From positions 1-64,000 of the forward strand of contig JAEWWM010000050.1 in the NCBI GenBank assembly GCA_023458915.1: a stretch of 64,000 nucleotides of DNA, given 5' to 3'. The translations under genes and the position numbers were made by a program. The notes below the pieces were generated by a model. That model saw only the letters and a program-made list of their open reading frames with translations. It was not told where the DNA came from and made no database searches. The stretch is from Bacillota bacterium. GTDB taxonomy: Bacteria > Bacillota > Clostridia > Oscillospirales > Acutalibacteraceae. This document shows, in pieces, positions 43,091-52,299 of the stretch; the stretch's first letter is position 1; every line of letters starts with the position of its first letter.

Positions 43091-43876
43091 TTTATTCTAC
43101 AAATTTTAATTTCATTAATTTTAACTGTTTATATTTTTGCTTTAACGGGTTGTAAGACTTCATCTTCAAATGAAACAGAAGTAGATCTGTCAAGCTTTTT
43201 TAGCGAAAAAGAAGGTTGCGCTGTATTTTGTAAAGATAATCATTTTTATGTATACAAAAAAGATATGATTAACGTTCAGGAATCTCCATGTTCTACTTTT
43301 AAAATCTTTCTAACCTTGGCTGGCCTGAAGTTTGGCGTACTAAAAGACGAAAACACCATGATTAAGTGGGATGGCATAAAAAGAGATTTTGAATTTTGGA
43401 ATAAAGATTTAACATTAAAGGAAGCATTCAGTTTATCTGCTGGGTGGTGGTTTAGAAAAGTTGCAAATGATATAGGTAAAGAAAAATTATCTTATCTTGT
43501 AAATGAACTTTCTTATGGTAATTGTGACACATCCGGAGAAATACCTTTTTGGGTAGATTCCTCGATCAAAATTTCGCCAAAAGAACAAGTTGAATTTATT
43601 AAAAAGATTTTTAATTATGAACTGCATTCATTTTCCAGGGAGCATGTAGAAATATTAAAAACTGCTATGCAAAAAGGGATTATAAATGGCGGTAAGTTAT
43701 ATGGAAAAACCGGAAGCAGCAGCACCAACAAAAACGGTTGGTTTGTTGGTGCTTACGAAAAAGGCGGCAAATATCTGTTTTGTGCAGTTAGATTATTTAG
43801 TGGGCAAGAAATTTCTGGCTCTACCGCTGAAAAAATATTAAGAAATATTATTGAAATTAAATATTCACAAATATAA
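43061..43876 (+). CDS. Class D beta-lactamase-like lipoprotein
   Basis: Serine beta-lactamase of the OXA-type fold. After the borrowed N-terminus MCNSKCNGNN comes a hydrophobic segment with lipobox ALTGC. The nucleophile motif is STFK (in CSTFKIFLTLAG), followed by MIKWDG, and the KTG box is GKLYGKTGSSS. The usual SxV motif is SAG (in SAGWWFRKVA), a departure that could change activity. Length 271 is normal. It probably acts on the outer face of the membrane. A penicillin-sensing role is less likely without a fused membrane domain. Confidence 0.8.
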   Translation: MCNSKCNGNNFILQILISLILTVYIFALTGCKTSSSNETEVDLSSFFSEKEGCAVFCKDNHFYVYKKDMINVQESPCSTFKIFLTLAGLKFGVLKDENTMIKWDGIKRDFEFWNKDLTLKEAFSLSAGWWFRKVANDIGKEKLSYLVNELSYGNCDTSGEIPFWVDSSIKISPKEQVEFIKKIFNYELHSFSREHVEILKTAMQKGIINGGKLYGKTGSSSTNKNGWFVGAYEKGGKYLFCAVRLFSGQEISGSTAEKILRNIIEIKYSQI

Positions 43877-44137
43877 TAATATTGCTAAATATGCTTAAAT
43901 TTTGGAATTTAATCCCTATGTTTCCGCTATGGCTCCTAGTAGCTATATTTTCTGAGCTGTTCAAAAAATATACATTTTCCTCACAAACAAAGTTTAAATT
44001 AGGATATTTAACAATAATTAGGCAAACTTATTGCTTTTTTTTAACATACAGGTATCATTATGTAATTAAACTCAGTTTTTCAGAGTATAAAAGTATAGTA
44101 GTTTGTTCATCAAACTTTATCAAAGGGGTGTAATGTT
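43877..44137 (+). other. Intergenic region before azlC
   Basis: 261 bases. An 83-codon open frame is present but has no ribosome binding site and an unconvincing composition, so it is not called. A possible promoter is TTGCTT (44031-44036) with TATCAT (44053-44058), spaced 16. No riboswitch or T-box signature was recognised. Confidence 0.4.
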
Positions 44138-44893
44138 TTGGAGAAAGTTAGCAAAAAACCGGTTTTTGGCGAATATATGAGAGGACTTAAAGATGGTGTG
44201 CCAATAGGAATGGGATATTTCCCCCTTTCAATGGCTTGTGGCATAGCTGCTTGCAAAGTAGGACTTAATTTTGGAGTAGCGCAGATAATGAATTTGCTTT
44301 TATACACTGCGTCTGGTGAGGCTGCTGTATTTAACCTTTTAAGAGGTGGAGAAACAGCAATTTTAATGTACGTTCTTACGATATTTGTTATGAATTTTCG
44401 GTATGTAATTTTTTCAATGTCAATTGCTCAAAGATTTGACAAAAGCATGAGTATACTTGAAAGAGTGCTTTTCGGACTTTTGAACACTGACGAAATATTT
44501 GGTGTCGCTATGAAAGAAAAAGGAGATTTAAAAGCCCCTTATCTTTTTGGCCTTGCAACCGTGCCTTATATTGGATTTGCTAGTGGATTTTTAGTGGGTT
44601 CGTTGTTCACTGAATTACTTCCAGCTTCAGTTAGCGCAGCTCTTGGAATTATGATTTTCGCAATGTTTATAGCAATAGTTGTTCCTTCTGCAAAGGAATC
44701 AAGGCCGGTTTTAATAGTAGTATTGATGGCTTTAGTAGTGAGCATTATTTTGGAATGTATTCCTGCTGTCAAAGCACATCTTAGTGCAGGCTGGATTATT
44801 ATTATCTGCGCAGTTGTAACTGCAGCTATAGGTGCAATTTTATTCCCAGTTGAAGACTCTGCCAAGGAATTGGAGGCCGAAATAAATGAGTAG
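44138..44893 (+). CDS. azlC: AzlC family amino-acid exporter subunit
   Basis: Large subunit of the AzlCD branched-chain amino-acid exporter in the membrane. The family start GLKDGVPIGMGYFPLSMACG with FGVAQIMNLLLYTASGEAA, and NFRYVIFSMSIAQRF, are clear, and about eight hydrophobic helices follow. The start is a TTG at 44138, 9 bases after GGGG. It overlaps azlD by 8 bases. Confidence 0.85.
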   Translation: MEKVSKKPVFGEYMRGLKDGVPIGMGYFPLSMACGIAACKVGLNFGVAQIMNLLLYTASGEAAVFNLLRGGETAILMYVLTIFVMNFRYVIFSMSIAQRFDKSMSILERVLFGLLNTDEIFGVAMKEKGDLKAPYLFGLATVPYIGFASGFLVGSLFTELLPASVSAALGIMIFAMFIAIVVPSAKESRPVLIVVLMALVVSIILECIPAVKAHLSAGWIIIICAVVTAAIGAILFPVEDSAKELEAEINE

Positions 44894-45209
44894 TCAAAAT
44901 TTTATATATGCTGTGTTGGCCATGGCCGTAGTAATGGTTTCCTTCAAGATCGTGCCAATATTATTTTTTAAAGATAAAATAAAAAATAAGTTTTTACAGT
45001 CGTTTTTAGCTTACATACCGTATGCAGTGCTAACTTCCATGACATTCCCAGAAGTATTTCTACAAAAAGATTTAGGTATAATTTCAGCTTCTGTGGGTGT
45101 TGTTGCGGCTTTAGTGCTGGCGTATTTTGGTCAAAGTTTAGTTGTTGTGGCGCTTTCCTCCGCGGCAGTAGTTTTCGTTGTTGAACAAATAATGAATTTC
45201 ATTAAGTGA
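44886..45209 (+). CDS. azlD: AzlD family membrane protein
   Basis: Small partner of AzlC. 107 residues with four hydrophobic segments and the family stretch FLQSFLAYIPYAVLTSMTFPEVF. It begins inside the end of azlC, so the two are translated together. The hairpin at 45239 probably ends the transcript. Confidence 0.85.
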   Translation: MSSQNFIYAVLAMAVVMVSFKIVPILFFKDKIKNKFLQSFLAYIPYAVLTSMTFPEVFLQKDLGIISASVGVVAALVLAYFGQSLVVVALSSAAVVFVVEQIMNFIK

Positions 45210-45238
45210 TGTAGAAGCAAAAATAAATCAATTTAAAC

Positions 45239-45268
45239 TTAACCACCGGCGGTAGTACCGGTGGTTAA
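45239..45268 (+). terminator. Hairpin after azlD
   Basis: TTAACCACCGG pairs with CCGGTGGTTAA around an 8-base loop, 11 bp perfect. A weak T tail follows (ATTATT). Confidence 0.65.
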
Positions 45269-45272
45269 ATTA

Positions 45273-45302
45273 TTGGACACAACAAATAAAATATGGTAAA
45301 AT
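45273..45302 (+). promoter_or_regulatory. Promoter of RNase P RNA
   Basis: TTGGAC (45273-45278) and TAAAAT (45297-45302) are spaced 18 bases and place the transcription start close to the 5' end of the RNA at 45312. Confidence 0.55.
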
Positions 45303-45311
45303 TTAAGTCAT

Positions 45312-45709
45312 GAGTAGACTAAGTAATCGCGTACTGCGCCTCATGGCAAAGTATGAGGAAAGTCCGAGCTCCATAGAGCAGGTTAACGGCTAACAGCCGC
45401 CGAGGGCAACCTCAGGGAAAGTGCAACAGAAATATACCGCCCGAAATTTATTTTTAGTGATTTTTTTCTCTTTCTATAAGAAGAAAATCCAGAATAATTA
45501 CTTTTTCGGGTAAGGATGGAAAGGCGAGGTAAGAGCTCACCAGCGCGTAGGAGACTACGCGGCTATGCAAACCCTAACCGGAGCAACACCGTTTGGTATG
45601 AAATATGCGCCTGCTCGGCGCTTCTTTAAGGTGGCAATGAGCCAGCAGCGGCAACGCTTGGCCAAGATAGATGATTACTCACGACAGAATTCGGCTTATC
45701 GGTCTACTC
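45312..45709 (+). ncRNA. rnpB: RNase P RNA (rnpB)
   Basis: The catalytic RNA that trims the 5' leader from tRNAs. Universal landmarks are present: GAGGAAAGTCCGAGCTCC near the 5' end, CCGAGGGCAACCTCAGGGAA, ACAGAAATATACCGCC, GGTAAGGATGGAAAGGCGAG, and the 3' core AGACAG-type end with ATTCGGCTTATCGG. The outer helix P1 is GAGTAGAC (45312) with GTCTACTC (45702-45709). The architecture looks type A-like, which would be usual for clostridia, but the loops were not folded. Confidence 0.95.
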
Positions 45710-45800
45710 TTTTATTATAGAAAACATTTATTTAATTGATCAGTTTTGTAAGTATATTAAAGAAAGTACCATAAAATGGTATAAATTTAGGTGTAAATTT

Positions 45801-46652
45801 ATGATAAAAAGACTAGTAAATGTATTTTTAAGCTTTATTATGATGCTTTTTGGCTGTGGTCCTGCGGGTAAAATTCAGCGCGTAGAAATTTCGAATGGTT
45901 TGGTTAACACTTTTGTTATTGGAAATGGCAGCAAAACTATTGTAATGCTTAGTGGCTGCGCCACCGAAAATCCTATAGAAGATTTTATGCCTCTTGCTCG
46001 AAAATTAAGCAAAAATTTCAAAGTGGTTGTAATAGAATATTTTGGCTATGGAGCAAGCGATATAGTGTTTAACGAAAGATCAAGTGAAAACATTGTTGGT
46101 GAAATAAGAGAGACATTAGCTAAGCTCAAAATAAAACCACCGTACATTCTTATGCCGCATTCAATTTCAGGAATTTATTCACGTAAGTATGCAAAGGAAT
46201 ATCCGAATGAGGTTGAAGCAATTATTGGAATAGACACTTCAAAGCCAAATGCTCAAAAAGAATTTTATGAATCAAACGAAAGATTAATAAAATATTTTTC
46301 CGAAGATTTTTTCCCAAAAATTTCAGATAAAGGTAAAATCACAGTGCCGATTTTTAATGAAGCTAATATGTTTTACAAAAATAGTGAAGAATTTTTTGAT
46401 GTTAAATATCCTGAAAATTTACCGGTCTTATCTTTCATTTCCAGCGAATCAATTAAGTCAACGAAACTCGAAAAAAGTTTGATAAACTTAAACAAAATAA
46501 CGGATTGAGATAAATTTGAACAAAATATGATTTCTAATCCTGAAATTCAAAAAATAGAAATTTTAGAAGGTTCGCACTACTTGCATCACGAGCAAGCAGA
46601 TAAAATCAAAGAGTTGACAACTGAATTTATAAATAATATTAAAAATAGATAG
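45801..46652 (+). pseudogene. Alpha/beta hydrolase with an in-frame TGA
   Basis: A 235-codon frame stops at TGA (46506-46508), but the same frame continues for 47 codons to a TAG at 46650-46652. The continuation contains the part an alpha/beta hydrolase needs for its catalytic His (LEGSHYLHHEQADKI). Before it are a lipoprotein-like signal (MMLFGCG), VMLSGCATENP and the nucleophile elbow PHSISGIYS (Ser121). The family usually has Trp or another residue where TGA stands (NKITD-x-DKFEQN), so TGG to TGA is a simple explanation. The shortened protein lacks the His and should be inactive. Confidence 0.7.
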
Positions 46653-46760
46653 TGAAATAATAAACTGTTTTTTGAGTTTTAGTAATACTTGACATATTAT
46701 TTTAATTTTTATAAAATTATTGCACAAAATAATTATAAAATACAAAAGGAGGAACAAAAC

Positions 46761-46994
46761 ATGGAAATTAATGAAAAAAGTCTTAATGAGGTAGCAGGCG
46801 GAAAAATTGTAGAAACTAAAGGTGGAAAATTTTTAGCAGTACCACACTGGGTAAAAGAATATGCAACAGAAGAAGAGGCAAAAAAAGAACATTGTGGTAA
46901 AGGCCATGGTCATCATCATAAAGGAGACGGTAAATGTAGCCCGGGCTGCGATATGAAACCTGCAGTTGAAACACCCCCAATTCCGAAAGTTTAA
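46761..46994 (+). CDS. His/Cys-rich small peptide with double-Gly leader-like start
   Basis: 77 residues from an ATG 8 bases after AAAGGAGG. The first 14 residues, MEINEKSLNEVAGG, have the acidic helical form and GG end of bacteriocin/RiPP leader peptides. The rest is lysine- and histidine-rich with three cysteines (HCGKGHGHHHKGDGKCSPGC). A strong terminator follows. It could be a modified or exported peptide, or a metal-binding peptide. No peptidase-ABC transporter or modifying enzyme is adjacent. Confidence 0.6.
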   Translation: MEINEKSLNEVAGGKIVETKGGKFLAVPHWVKEYATEEEAKKEHCGKGHGHHHKGDGKCSPGCDMKPAVETPPIPKV

Positions 46995-47014
46995 AAGTGC
47001 AGACACTTAAAATA

Positions 47015-47050
47015 AAAACTACTGAGTTTTTTATACTCAGTAGTTTTTTC
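47015..47050 (+). terminator. Terminator after the His/Cys-rich peptide
   Basis: AAAACTACTGAGT pairs with ACTCAGTAGTTTT, giving a 13-bp perfect stem and a T-run. On the minus strand the A-run also serves the convergent def transcript. Confidence 0.85.
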
Positions 47051-47083
47051 ATATAATTCTTAACATCTTATTAGTTATGAATT

Positions 47084-47521
47084 TTAAGCTATGCGAGATT
47101 TAAGAAGTATTCCGTCTAAATGGTCATTTTCATGGTGAAAAGCTCTGGCTTTTAATTTTTTGCCAGAATATTGTATCGCTTCACCTTTTCTATTTTGCCC
47201 TTTAATTGTCACAAACATAGGTCTTGTGACTTTATAAAATTGTCCTGGAAGAGATAAGCAACCTTCCTCATCCTTTTGTTCGCCGCTTGTTTCTACTATT
47301 ACAGGGTTAACAAGTTCTATATCTCCGTCGCCTACATTAACAACAAAAATACGCTTTGAAACGCCAATTTGCGGTGCCGCAAGCCCAACCCCTTGGTTTG
47401 ATTTCATTGTTTCGAACATATCATCAATTAATATGCTGAGACTTTCATCAAAAATTTCAACCTCCCGGCATTTTTTGTAAAGTATAGACTCGCCTTCTTT
47501 TACTATGCTTCTAACTGCCAT
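47084..47521 (-). CDS. def: Peptide deformylase
   Basis: Removes the formyl group from N-terminal Met of new proteins. Motif I GVGLAAPQIG, motif II EEGCLSLPG and motif III HHENDHLDG (HExxH) are all present and hold the metal ligands Cys, His, His. Length 145 fits the shorter type. GAGGTG precedes the ATG. Confidence 0.93.
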   Translation of the reverse strand: MAVRSIVKEGESILYKKCREVEIFDESLSILIDDMFETMKSNQGVGLAAPQIGVSKRIFVVNVGDGDIELVNPVIVETSGEQKDEEGCLSLPGQFYKVTRPMFVTIKGQNRKGEAIQYSGKKLKARAFHHENDHLDGILLKSRIA

Positions 47522-47572
47522 CGCATTTCACCTCTCTTTAACTTCTAAAAGTAAATAACCTAATAATATTTT

Positions 47573-47992
47573 TTAATCGTCAAATTCTGTAAAATCGTCT
47601 TCTTCGCTTTCTTTTACAGTGTTAGTACAGCAATTGGATAGTTTTGCACCACATTTTGTACAATAAGAAGAGCCTTCCTCGTTTTGATTACCGCAAGATT
47701 CACATAATACTTTATTTTTCATGGAAGCAATTTGCTTTTTTAACCCCTCCATTTGAATATAATAATTATCTATCTGAGCTATCGAGGCGTTAATTTCTGC
47801 CTTATTTTCCGTGCTATTTTTTTCGCCGTTATAAACAGTTTTTCCTAAATTTTCAAATTCCGATTTAAGATCTGCCTTGAGTTCCGCAAGTTTTATGTTC
47901 AATTTTGAAACATCCACAACCTGGCCGGCTTTTTCGCCAAGCGCGTCAACCGCTGCTTTAACTTTAACAAAAAGATCTTCGAACACTCCCAT
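47573..47992 (-). CDS. Zinc-ribbon protein with coiled-coil N-terminus
   Basis: Function unknown. About 90 helical, charged residues (FEDLFVKVKAAVDALGEKAG, LAELKADLKSEFENL) are followed by a zinc ribbon with CESCGNQNEEGSSYCTKCG and an acidic tail. Such small proteins are common in Firmicutes; no partner is known. The start at 47992 follows GGAGG by 8 bases; the frame begins five codons earlier. Confidence 0.7.
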   Translation of the reverse strand: MGVFEDLFVKVKAAVDALGEKAGQVVDVSKLNIKLAELKADLKSEFENLGKTVYNGEKNSTENKAEINASIAQIDNYYIQMEGLKKQIASMKNKVLCESCGNQNEEGSSYCTKCGAKLSNCCTNTVKESEEDDFTEFDD

Positions 47993-48184
47993 TACATCAT
48001 CCTCCAAATTCTATTTTTCATATATTATAACTAAAAAATATTAAAATTACAAATGTTTGTATAAATTCACTTTTGAACCTTATTCCCAAATCAAATGCTG
48101 TATAATTCTATTTTATGACTAAAAAATAATTTTTGCCATAATTTTGGCTTCATTTTTCGAGCAGTTACTTTGTAATGTTTTGGT

Positions 48185-48220
48185 ATCTTTTTCTTCCGAC
48201 GTACAGGGGGAGGAAAAGAT
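48185..48220. repeat. Intergenic hairpin (copy 4 of family)
   Basis: ATCTTTTTCTTCC pairs with GGGAGGAAAAGAT over 13 positions with two wobble pairs, around a 10-base loop. It lies between relA and the zinc-ribbon gene. Confidence 0.7.
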
Positions 48221-48273
48221 AAAATAATTATTTAAACAATATTCTTCAATATTTTTTGTCTTTTCAGCTAATT

Positions 48274-50481
48274 TTACATTCTTTTTACAGATAGTACCCC
48301 GCTGACTTTTGCGAGATTATCCATAACGTAGTGCAGATGTTCAAGGTTTTTGGTGCTGATTGTAACGAACATGACTACTTTATTAGCCGACAGCATTTTT
48401 GAGTTTAAAGATTTAACTTTAAGGTTCATAGCAGAAATTTTTCGCGTGATATCTATTAAAATTTCCTCGCGGTCAAGAGCAATTATTTCAATTGTTGCAT
48501 CAAACACTTCTGAGATGCTGCTTGACCACCTGGCGGGTACCCACCTTGTGGGGTCGTTTTGCATTTCACAGGAATCGGGCACGTTTTTGCAAGTGGTTTT
48601 GTGAATCGAAATACCATATCCTTTTGTTATAAAGCCAATTATATTGTCGCCGGGCAAAGGATTACAGCATTTGGAAAGTTTTACGAAACAGTTTTTCATA
48701 TCCTGAACGATTATACCGCTCGGTTTTTTACTCATACTATCAGGTTGCTCGGATCCATGCATTACAGATTTGCTTTGTGATTGCGGTTTGATTAATTTTT
48801 TACCCATTTTAACGTAATTGCTTTTCAGCTGTGGCATAATTCGCCAAAGCTGAACTCCACCATAGCCTACTGCTGCGAAAAAATCATCCAGAATTGTAAA
48901 TTGATTTTTTTTGAGTATTGGCGCTAATAATTTTTCAAGTTCATCTTCATCGTTCACAAAAATTTTGTTCTTTTTAAGTTCGATTTCAGTTTCAGCTTTA
49001 CCCTCTGCAATATTTTCTTCTCGCCTTTCGCGCTTAAACCACTGCCGTATTTTGTTTCTGGCTTCGCTGGTTTTTATAATATTTAACCAGTCGCGCGACG
49101 GGCCTTTATTCGGATCTTTGGTACTGAGAATATCAACTATTTCTCCGGTTTTAAGCACATAATTTATCGGTGCTATTTTCTGGTTCACCTTGGCGCCAAT
49201 CATTCGGTTGCCAAGCTCTGTATGGATTGCGTAAGCAAAATCTATGACAGTGGAACCGGTGGGAAGGTTTATTACGCTTCCTTTTGGAGTCAAGACAAAA
49301 ATCTCTTTTGGCACAAGATCGGACTTAATGTTACCTAAAACATCGGTGACATCTTCAACATCTTCATGACTTTCAAGGAGTTTTCTTATCCATGATAAAG
49401 ACTCTGTAAACGAACTGTCTTTTCCGGAAATCCCGAGTTTATATTTCCAATGAGCTGCAACTCCGTATTCAGCAGTCCTATGCATTTTCCATGTTCTTAT
49501 TTGAATTTCAAACGGAATACCTTCGCGACTTAAAACCGTTGTGTGAAGCGATTGATACATATTTGGTTTCGGTATAGATATGTAGTCTTTAAATCTGCTC
49601 GGAATCGGCTGAAACATATCGTGTACAATGCCGAAAATATTGTAGCACTCGTTAATTGTATTTACGATTATGCGAACTGCATATATATCATAAATTTGGT
49701 CCATTGTTTTGCCTTTAATAAACATTTTTTTATAAATCTCGTTCGCGCTTTTAACACGGCCTTCAATGTATACATCCGGCACAAACTTTTGAATCCTGTC
49801 CATTATTCTTTTTTTTATTAAATTTATAAATTTACCACGGTCTTCTTTGCAGAGTGCAAGCGAATTTTCAACTTCAGCGTACGCAATCGGGTCAAGGCAT
49901 TTAAGCGAAATATCTTCAAGTTCGTCTTTTATAGTTCTGATACCGAGCCTATGAGCAATTGGCGCAAAAACTTCCATGTTTTGAAGAGATTTGTCCCTGC
50001 GTTTTTGAGGGTCCATGCATTCAATTGTGCGCATATTTTGAAGTCTGTCAGCAAGTTTTATAATTATAACTCTTATGTCATGCGACATTGCTAAGAGCAT
50101 TTTGCGAATGTTTTCAGCTTGCTGCTCTTCTCTTGAAGATGACGGAATTCTTTTAAGTTTTGTTACGCCGTCTACTAGATTGGATATTTCTTCGCCAAAT
50201 CTTGTTTTGATGTCCTCATGGCGAATGCTTGTGTCCTCAACTACATCGTGAAGAAGTGCAGCAGCAACTGAAGGCGCGTCCATTCCGAGTTCAACTAATA
50301 TGTAAGCTACTGATACCGGGTGCACAATATAGTCAACGCCTGAAATTCTTTTTTGACCCTGGTGAGCATTAAGCGCAGTTTTGTAGGCTTTATCTATAAC
50401 TTCAAGGTTATAGTCTTTTCCGCTTTGATCTATAAGTTCTAAAAGTTCATTATATGTATGATAATTAAGCTCCATTCCCAC
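48274..50481 (-). CDS. relA: Bifunctional (p)ppGpp synthetase/hydrolase (RelA/SpoT)
   Basis: Stringent response enzyme. The hydrolase domain has HPVSVAYILVEL and ALLHDVVEDT, with IKLADRLQNMRT; the synthetase has YDIYAVRIIV, DYISIPKPNMYQSLHTTV and the regulatory TGS domain EIFVLTPKGSVINLP. The zinc-finger-like region (KCCNPLPGDNIIGF) and an ACT domain close the protein, so the full 735-residue form is present. Start GTG at 50481 with AAAGGAG upstream. It lies 37 bases after recJ, as in many Firmicutes. Confidence 0.95.
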   Translation of the reverse strand: MGMELNYHTYNELLELIDQSGKDYNLEVIDKAYKTALNAHQGQKRISGVDYIVHPVSVAYILVELGMDAPSVAAALLHDVVEDTSIRHEDIKTRFGEEISNLVDGVTKLKRIPSSSREEQQAENIRKMLLAMSHDIRVIIIKLADRLQNMRTIECMDPQKRRDKSLQNMEVFAPIAHRLGIRTIKDELEDISLKCLDPIAYAEVENSLALCKEDRGKFINLIKKRIMDRIQKFVPDVYIEGRVKSANEIYKKMFIKGKTMDQIYDIYAVRIIVNTINECYNIFGIVHDMFQPIPSRFKDYISIPKPNMYQSLHTTVLSREGIPFEIQIRTWKMHRTAEYGVAAHWKYKLGISGKDSSFTESLSWIRKLLESHEDVEDVTDVLGNIKSDLVPKEIFVLTPKGSVINLPTGSTVIDFAYAIHTELGNRMIGAKVNQKIAPINYVLKTGEIVDILSTKDPNKGPSRDWLNIIKTSEARNKIRQWFKRERREENIAEGKAETEIELKKNKIFVNDEDELEKLLAPILKKNQFTILDDFFAAVGYGGVQLWRIMPQLKSNYVKMGKKLIKPQSQSKSVMHGSEQPDSMSKKPSGIIVQDMKNCFVKLSKCCNPLPGDNIIGFITKGYGISIHKTTCKNVPDSCEMQNDPTRWVPARWSSSISEVFDATIEIIALDREEILIDITRKISAMNLKVKSLNSKMLSANKVVMFVTISTKNLEHLHYVMDNLAKVSGVLSVKRM

Positions 50482-50518
50482 GCTAAATTTCTCCTTTCAT
50501 ATTTTTGAGGGTATTTAT

Positions 50519-52222
50519 TTATAAAGTAGATTTTGAAGGTCTTAAGTCCACAATTTGAATTGAAACGCTAATCACACCATTATATTCATTTTTATGGAGT
50601 GTAAATGCAATGTCAAGAATTTCGCCTTCATTATGCGAAAAGTCGCAGATGCTTTTGCCGAAATAAAGTGCTTCCAATTCGTGATTATCATGCTTAAATG
50701 TAAGTTTTAAATGCTTTCCCTGACCTATTGGTTTTATTTTTTTCAAAGTCATGTCAAAAAAGCCAAAAACAGGCTCGGGGTTACCACTGCCAAAAGGTTC
50801 CAGCATTTTAAGCTCGTAAAGAAGTTTTTCAGAAATCTTATGCGGTTTTAATTTTAGGTCAAGAACAAGTTTTGGAGGTGGGACGTCGAGATTTTTAGAA
50901 ATTTTATTAATAGATTTTCTAAAATTTTCTATGTTATCAGTTTTTAAATTGATTCCCGCAGCCATCGGGTGTCCACCGAATTTTTGCAAATGTTCCGAAC
51001 AAGAGCAAATCACATCATGAATTGAAAAACTTTCCACACTACGGCAAGAACCTCTTGCATTTTCGCCCTCCGTTGTTATAAGAATGCTGGGTTTGCCATA
51101 TTTTTGAGTAATTCTTGAAGCAACTATTCCCAGAACACCGTGATTCCAACTTTCACCTTCAGCTATTAAAATTTTCTCGAATTTTCTGTGTGGCTCATCA
51201 TTTAAAATTTTTTCTACGGACTGTAAAATTTCGCTTTCAGTGTTTTTTCGCAAAATATTTAAATTATCGAGCTCTTGGCAAAGCGCCAATGCTTCGTTTT
51301 CGTTTTCACTAAGTAGTAACTTTAACGCAAGCTCGGCGTTGCCCATCCTTCCGCTCGCGTTAATTCGGGGTACAAGGCCAAAAGCGACAGAGGGCGCACT
51401 CAAGATTTTTCCTTCAAGTCCTGCGCATCTTAAAAGTACTTTTATGCCCGGTCTTTTTGAATTTGAGATATTTTTCAGTCCATGTTTGACTATTTCGCGC
51501 GTTTCCCCCGTTAGTTCAATTGAATCTCCGATTGTGCCCAAGGTTACTAAATCAGAGTATTCCTCCAAAATAGCTTCAAAGCTTTTTATACCCATTTCAA
51601 GCGCTTCAATAACTTTAAACGCAACTCCAACTCCAGCAAAATTTTTGTGTTTTAAATCAGCGCATTCTTTTCTGTAAGGGTCAACAACTGCGTCAGCGTT
51701 CGGAATGTTACCGGATACTCGGTGGTGGTCAGTTATGACAACATCCATACCAAGTGAGTTTGCGAAATCAACTTCCTCGAAAGCTGAGATACCGTTATCT
51801 ACGGTAAATATCAGATTAATATTTTCTCCTTTAAGCATACTGATGGCGTCTTTATTCAAGCCATAACCGTCTCTATGGCGGCTGGGGATGTAGTATGTAA
51901 CATCCGCGCCTTTGCTTTTTAGGTAAGAATAAATAAGCGCGGTGGATGTTATACCATCTGAATCGTAATCGCCGTAAACGCAAATTTTTTCATGAAATTC
52001 AATTGCGTTTTTAACGCGGCTGACTATTTTATCCATATCCACTATTTCAAACGGGTTTTCGCGATTTTTATGTCCGTTTAAAAATTTTAATACTTCTTCT
52101 TTTTCGCGAAATCCTCTTGCATATAAAATAGCAGCTGTTAGCGGCGGAACTTGCCATTCATTTACACATTGCATAATTTTATCTTTTTCGATTTCGCCAA
52201 CTATCCATTCACGCAGACTCAC
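50519..52222 (-). CDS. recJ: Single-strand-specific exonuclease RecJ
   Basis: 5'-3' single-strand DNA exonuclease in recombination and mismatch repair. DHH-family motifs are visible: YGDYDSDGITSTALIY, FTVDNGISA, DVVITDHHRV, DAVVDPY and the DHHA1 part SCRSVESFSIHDV with FGGHPMAAG. Length 567 matches the short Gram-positive form. Start GTG. A hairpin separates it from the ABC exporter upstream. Confidence 0.9.
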   Translation of the reverse strand: MSLREWIVGEIEKDKIMQCVNEWQVPPLTAAILYARGFREKEEVLKFLNGHKNRENPFEIVDMDKIVSRVKNAIEFHEKICVYGDYDSDGITSTALIYSYLKSKGADVTYYIPSRHRDGYGLNKDAISMLKGENINLIFTVDNGISAFEEVDFANSLGMDVVITDHHRVSGNIPNADAVVDPYRKECADLKHKNFAGVGVAFKVIEALEMGIKSFEAILEEYSDLVTLGTIGDSIELTGETREIVKHGLKNISNSKRPGIKVLLRCAGLEGKILSAPSVAFGLVPRINASGRMGNAELALKLLLSENENEALALCQELDNLNILRKNTESEILQSVEKILNDEPHRKFEKILIAEGESWNHGVLGIVASRITQKYGKPSILITTEGENARGSCRSVESFSIHDVICSCSEHLQKFGGHPMAAGINLKTDNIENFRKSINKISKNLDVPPPKLVLDLKLKPHKISEKLLYELKMLEPFGSGNPEPVFGFFDMTLKKIKPIGQGKHLKLTFKHDNHELEALYFGKSICDFSHNEGEILDIAFTLHKNEYNGVISVSIQIVDLRPSKSTL

Positions 52223-52239
52223 AATTTCACCACTCTTGC

Positions 52240-52272
52240 GCTTCTACCCCCCGCTTAAGACGGAGTAGAAGC
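52240..52272. repeat. Intergenic hairpin (copy 5 of family)
   Basis: GCTTCTAC (52240-52247) and GTAGAAGC (52265-52272) form a perfect 8-bp stem, extendable by two C-G pairs past a bulge. It lies between the ABC permease gene and recJ. Confidence 0.65.
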
Positions 52273-52299
52273 ATAACTCTATATTAATAATTTTTGTAT

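Noticed and set aside
43882..44133. 83-codon hydrophobic frame before azlC
   Set aside because: No ribosome binding site, no recognisable domain, and it covers the likely azlC promoter.
43877..44137. T-box or amino-acid riboswitch before azlC
   Set aside because: No T-box core sequence and no terminator/antiterminator pair were seen.
30399..45312. CRISPR array or restriction-modification/defence island
   Set aside because: No spaced direct repeats and no cas, methylase or restriction genes; the AAA-ATPase piece is only an N-terminal fragment.
46506..46508. General reassignment of TGA to tryptophan
   Set aside because: Housekeeping genes in the window use TGG for Trp and stop at TGA, so only this single case remains.
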